Shown here one piece after another: positions 16,924 to 19,286 of a DNA stretch of 19,286 nt. Position numbers and translations under genes: made by a program. Position 1 is the stretch's first letter; each line of letters starts with the position of its first letter. Below the pieces are notes generated by a model that saw only the letters and a program-made list of their open reading frames with translations, was not told where the DNA came from and made no database searches. Source of the DNA: DATKLX01 sp035542155 (GTDB taxonomy: Bacteria > Chloroflexota > Anaerolineae > Anaerolineales > Anaerolineaceae); the NCBI GenBank assembly GCA_035542155.1, contig DATKLX010000016.1:1-19286 (forward strand). The letters are read 5' to 3'.

Positions 16924-17801
16924 TGGGGCCTCCCATCAGGCGCCTGGCAGAGGTTGAAGACGGTGCAGAGGGCGCGGTAGACCATGGCTTCCAGGGCGGG
17001 CTCCTTGAACTCGCTGGACCAGCGCCGGCCGGTGATGGCGGTCATCTCAGCGACCGCCTGGCGGGCGGCCTCGCGGCAGAGCTTATCGGAAGGAGTCTCA
17101 CCGACCAAGATGGCTTCGGTCTGGGGGAAGCGGCAAATCTGCGGGGCGGCGGAGCCGGGGACGAGGCGGGCTTCGGCGATGCAGCCGCGCGAGTCGATGC
17201 GGCCGAGGGCGGCCACGGTCAGGCGGGAAATGGCCAGAGCGTTGCGCCGGCCGAGCTTCATAAATTCGCCGCGGCTGCCGGGTGGGGGAACGGTATAAGA
17301 GAAGGAAATGAGCAGACCGCCTTTGGGAAGCCGGGTCTGGTTGGGGCGGACAATCAGCTCGGAGAGGGGCCACTCCAGGCGGCCGGCAGGGGTGATGACG
17401 GCCGCGACCGCGTCGAGGCAGACCAGGGCAGGGATCGAGTCGGCGCAGGCGGCGGCGTTGGCGACGTTTCCGCCCAGGGTGCCCATATTGCGGATTTGGG
17501 GCCCGCCAACCAGACGGCAGGCCTGGGCGAGGAGCGGGGCAGTCTCGTTGATGATGGAGTTTTCGAGGACTTCGCTGAAGGTCGCCCCGGCGCCGATCAC
17601 CACCTGGTCCCTGGAGCGGGTAATCTGGTGAAGTTCAGGGATGAGGGAGATATCGACGACGCGGTCGCAAACCTTTTCATAGCGGGTGATGAGGACCAGG
17701 TCGGTGCCGCCGGCCAGTGGACGGCTGACCAGGCCAGGCTCGTTGAGCAGGGCGATCGCATCAGGGATGCTGGCTGCGCGGACGTATTGGAAGCGTTCCA
17801 T
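16920..17801 (-). CDS. Molybdenum hydroxylase FAD-binding medium subunit
   Basis: This 293-residue subunit passes electrons from the iron-sulfur clusters to the final acceptor through FAD. The start is the ATG at 17801, with AAGG about 7 bases upstream; a longer frame to 17843 is possible but less likely. The two FAD-binding motifs are clear: LAGGTDL (29-35) and TLGGNVANAAACADS (108-122), with GAGATFSEV between them. The C-terminal CO-dehydrogenase flavoprotein domain follows (KLGRRNALAISR). It is the first gene of the operon, in the FAD, 2Fe-2S, Mo order seen in many CoxMSL-like and HcrBCA-like sets. Confidence 0.94.
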   Translation of the reverse strand: MERFQYVRAASIPDAIALLNEPGLVSRPLAGGTDLVLITRYEKVCDRVVDISLIPELHQITRSRDQVVIGAGATFSEVLENSIINETAPLLAQACRLVGGPQIRNMGTLGGNVANAAACADSIPALVCLDAVAAVITPAGRLEWPLSELIVRPNQTRLPKGGLLISFSYTVPPPGSRGEFMKLGRRNALAISRLTVAALGRIDSRGCIAEARLVPGSAAPQICRFPQTEAILVGETPSDKLCREAARQAVAEMTAITGRRWSSEFKEPALEAMVYRALCTVFNLCQAPDGRPQ

Positions 17802-18021
17802 AGAGGGACCTTGAAAGAACGAGAACCGGACCACAGATGACACAAATGACGCAGATGGTAAATGAGAGAGCAGAAATAAGAGAACAGTGGTGTATGGTCG
17901 AGCTGGCCTAGAGGAAAGCTTACGTTTTATGGGTACTTGATCGGAATAATCTTATCACAAATGGAGCGGGAAGGATAGGAGATGTCAGACAATAAAAAGA
18001 GAAAGGCAATGAAAGGCAGTG
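17802..18021 (-). promoter_or_regulatory. Leader of the molybdenum hydroxylase operon, with short tandem repeats
   Basis: This 220-bp gap must contain whatever promoter remains for the operon; I find no convincing -35/-10 pair. At 17829-17856 there are three consecutive 9-10-bp units (plus strand GACCACAGAT, GACACAAAT, GACGCAGAT). A two-copy 10-bp repeat (GAAAGGCAAT, GAAAGGCAGT) sits at 18001-18020, next to the insertion sequence. The stretch at 17814-17838 resembles 12974-12997 in the permease leader. Confidence 0.4.
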
Positions 18022-18047
18022 TGGAATGGTTCTGAAAAAGTGGACAC
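18022..18047 (+). repeat. Left terminal inverted repeat of the IS3 element
   Basis: The sequence is TGG-rich at the outer end and finishes GAAAAAGTGGACAC (18034-18047). It matches the reverse complement of 19262-19286 with one single-base gap and a few mismatches in the outer part. Confidence 0.75.
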
Positions 18048-18093
18048 AAAAGATGTCCTGATCGAGTAGACTAGAGAGATCAGGAGCAAAGGC

Positions 18094-18402
18094 ATGAGCG
18101 ACAAGAAACATCGCGCCTTCACGGCGGAATTCAAGCAGCAGGCTTTAGAACTGCTCAAAAAAGGCGAAAAAAGCGCGTCCGAACTGGAACGAGACCTGGG
18201 GATCACGCCCGGGCTGCTGGGAAAATGGAAGTCGCGTTACCAGGTGGTGGCGAAGGATGGGCAGGCCACGCAGATCATACCCAGCGAGATGGAAGGGGCG
18301 AAAGCGGAAATCCGGCGTTTGCAGCGCGAGCTGGCGAATGTGGAAGAAGAGCGTGAAATCCTAAAAAAAGCGCTGCTCATCTTCTCACGAAAAAACGGAT
18401 GA
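18094..18402 (+). CDS. IS3-family transposase OrfA
   Basis: This 102-residue DNA-binding subunit has a helix-turn-helix in the N-terminal half (AFTAEFKQQALELL, SELERDLGITPGLLGKWKSRY). A leucine-zipper-like helix follows from about residue 66 to 95 (EGAKAEIRRLQREL, EREILKKALLIF). AGGAG lies 7 bases before the ATG. The stop overlaps the orfB start as ATGA (18399-18402). OrfA alone usually tempers transposition, and an OrfA-OrfB fusion made by frameshifting is the active enzyme in this family. Confidence 0.93.
   Translation: MSDKKHRAFTAEFKQQALELLKKGEKSASELERDLGITPGLLGKWKSRYQVVAKDGQATQIIPSEMEGAKAEIRRLQRELANVEEEREILKKALLIFSRKNG
18363..18396 (+). other. Two candidate -1 frameshift slippery sites near the end of orfA
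   Basis: An A7 run at 18363-18369 (in-frame CTA AAA AAA) and A-AAA-AAC at 18390-18396 (in-frame CGA AAA AAC) both fit the X-XXY-YYZ pattern. The -1 frame is open from the first site into orfB with no stop. OrfB lies in the -1 frame relative to orfA, as expected for the IS3 fusion transposase. Confidence 0.6.
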
Positions 18403-19259
18403 AGTACGCCTTCATCACGGCCCACGCGAAGGAGTTCTCGGTGGAGCGGATGTGCCAGGTGTTGGGAGTGCGACGGAGTGGCTACTACGCCTGGCGAAAG
18501 CGACCGCCCAGTGCCCGGGAGCAGGCCAACGCGGAACTACTGAAGAAAATCCGCGCAGCGTTTGAGAAGAACCGGCGATTGTACGGCAGTCGGCGCATCC
18601 GGCAGCACCTGCTGCGGCAAGGGGAGCGCTATTCGCGTCATCGGGTGGCGCGGCTGATGAAAATTGCTCACCTGACGCCGCGCAGAGGTCCGAAATGGCA
18701 TCCGCAGACGACCCGGCAGCAGCCAGGCGCCCGAACAGCGCCAAATGTGTTGAACCAGGAGTTTCATGCCGATTCGCCCAACCAAAAATGGGTCAGCGAC
18801 ATCACGTATATCGCTACTCAGGAGGGCTGGCTGTACCTGGCATCGATCCTGGATCTATACTCTCGGCGGATCGTGGGTTGGGCGATGGAGGAGACGATGG
18901 ATGTGAGCCTGGTGGAAAAAGCCTGGCAGATGGCGCTGCTCAACCGCCACCCCTTACCGCTGTTCTTGCATCATTCCGACCGTGGCAGCCAGTACACCAG
19001 TGACGCCTATTGGCACTTACTGGAATTGGCGCAGTGCCAGGCGAGCATGAGCCGCACTGGCAACTGTTACGATAACGCCGCGATGGAGAGCTTCCATGCG
19101 ACGTTGAAAGGAGAATGTGCCGACCACCCATTTGAAACCAAAACCGAGGCGAAGACAACTATCTTTGAGTTCATCGAGGTTTGGTACAATCGCCAACGGC
19201 TGCATTCCTCGTTGGGCTATTGCAGCCCCGCTGAGTTTGAGCAACCTTCTGGACATTAA
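18399..19259 (+). CDS. IS3-family transposase OrfB, DDE integrase domain
   Basis: This is the 286-residue catalytic part of the transposase. An HTH_21-like segment (YGSRRIRQHLL, about residues 62-72) precedes the retroviral-type integrase core. The catalytic triad is visible as D134 (WVSDITYI), D194 (HHSDRGSQYTS) and E230 (NCYDNAAMESF), with 35 residues between the last two. The C-terminus has YNRQRLHSSLGYCSPAEFE, typical of the family. It can start at the ATG overlapping the orfA stop, or be read as a fusion after frameshifting. No premature stop or frame break is present. Confidence 0.95.
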   Translation: MKYAFITAHAKEFSVERMCQVLGVRRSGYYAWRKRPPSAREQANAELLKKIRAAFEKNRRLYGSRRIRQHLLRQGERYSRHRVARLMKIAHLTPRRGPKWHPQTTRQQPGARTAPNVLNQEFHADSPNQKWVSDITYIATQEGWLYLASILDLYSRRIVGWAMEETMDVSLVEKAWQMALLNRHPLPLFLHHSDRGSQYTSDAYWHLLELAQCQASMSRTGNCYDNAAMESFHATLKGECADHPFETKTEAKTTIFEFIEVWYNRQRLHSSLGYCSPAEFEQPSGH

Positions 19260-19261
19260 TC

Positions 19262-19286
19262 GTGTCCACTTTTTCGAGCCGCCCCA
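19262..19286 (-). repeat. Right terminal inverted repeat of the IS3 element
   Basis: The reverse complement begins TGGGGCGGCTC and ends GAAAAAGTGGACAC, matching the left repeat. It lies 2 bp after the orfB stop and coincides with the window end. Confidence 0.75.

Larger units (their letters stand above)
18022..19286 (+). mobile_element. IS3-family insertion sequence, apparently complete or nearly so
   Basis: The element is about 1.26 kb, with orfA and orfB in the usual IS3 layout, bounded by imperfect inverted repeats that share GAAAAAGTGGACAC. The left outer edge is uncertain by a few bases (18022 or 18027). The right repeat runs to the last base of the window, so the target duplication cannot be checked. 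Both genes look intact, so the copy may be active or recently inserted. Confidence 0.88.

Overview
This window most likely comes from a filamentous-type Chloroflexota bacterium (Anaerolineae or a relative). The main clue is that all three large secreted proteins end in the same short tail (VYLPLVIR, VYLPVVVHP, IYLPLVNR). I associate that ending with surface proteins of this phylum; this is pattern recognition, not a database result. The gene types, clear AGGAG-type ribosome binding sites and moderate-to-high GC content fit that reading.

Region 1 (1-8504) is a surface-protein locus. The 3' end of one repeat protein (1-603, + strand, truncated by the window edge) converges on a two-gene minus-strand operon. 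That operon reads first a 1530-residue protein (nidogen-like domain, YVTN-type beta-propeller, nine PKD domains, DUF11-like domain). It then reads a seven-Kelch-repeat protein with six cysteine-paired Ig-like repeats and an MBG-like domain. The partial gene and the Kelch gene share their C-terminal architecture, so they are tail-to-tail paralogues. A perfect 20-bp hairpin sits between them. Region 8505-8901 is an AT-richer spacer in which I see no gene.

Region 2 (8902-14010, minus strand) is one signalling and transport operon, in transcription order: ABC ATPase, ABC-2 permease, sensor histidine kinase, LuxR-type response regulator, and a DUF5996-family protein. The last three are packed or overlapping. 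The kinase and regulator probably control an exporter of unknown substrate. A perfect 11-bp-arm hairpin overlaps the ribosome binding site of the ATPase gene.

Region 3 (14082-17801, minus strand) is a three-gene molybdenum hydroxylase operon of the xanthine dehydrogenase family, in the order FAD subunit, 2Fe-2S subunit, molybdopterin subunit. It has a 4-bp overlap and a 4-bp gap and looks more GC-rich than the rest of the window. The substrate cannot be assigned. A usually conserved glutamine in the cofactor-binding motif is threonine here.

Region 4 (18022-19286) is an IS3-family insertion sequence with orfA, orfB, two possible -1 frameshift sites and imperfect terminal inverted repeats. Its right inverted repeat ends at the last base of the window, so the window may be a contig broken at a multicopy element.

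The items most worth following up are the shared C-terminal tail, the ribosome-binding-site hairpin at 14013-14039, the DUF5996 gene tied to an exporter and two-component operon, and the variant molybdenum hydroxylase active site. I saw no RNA genes, CRISPR arrays or phage genes.
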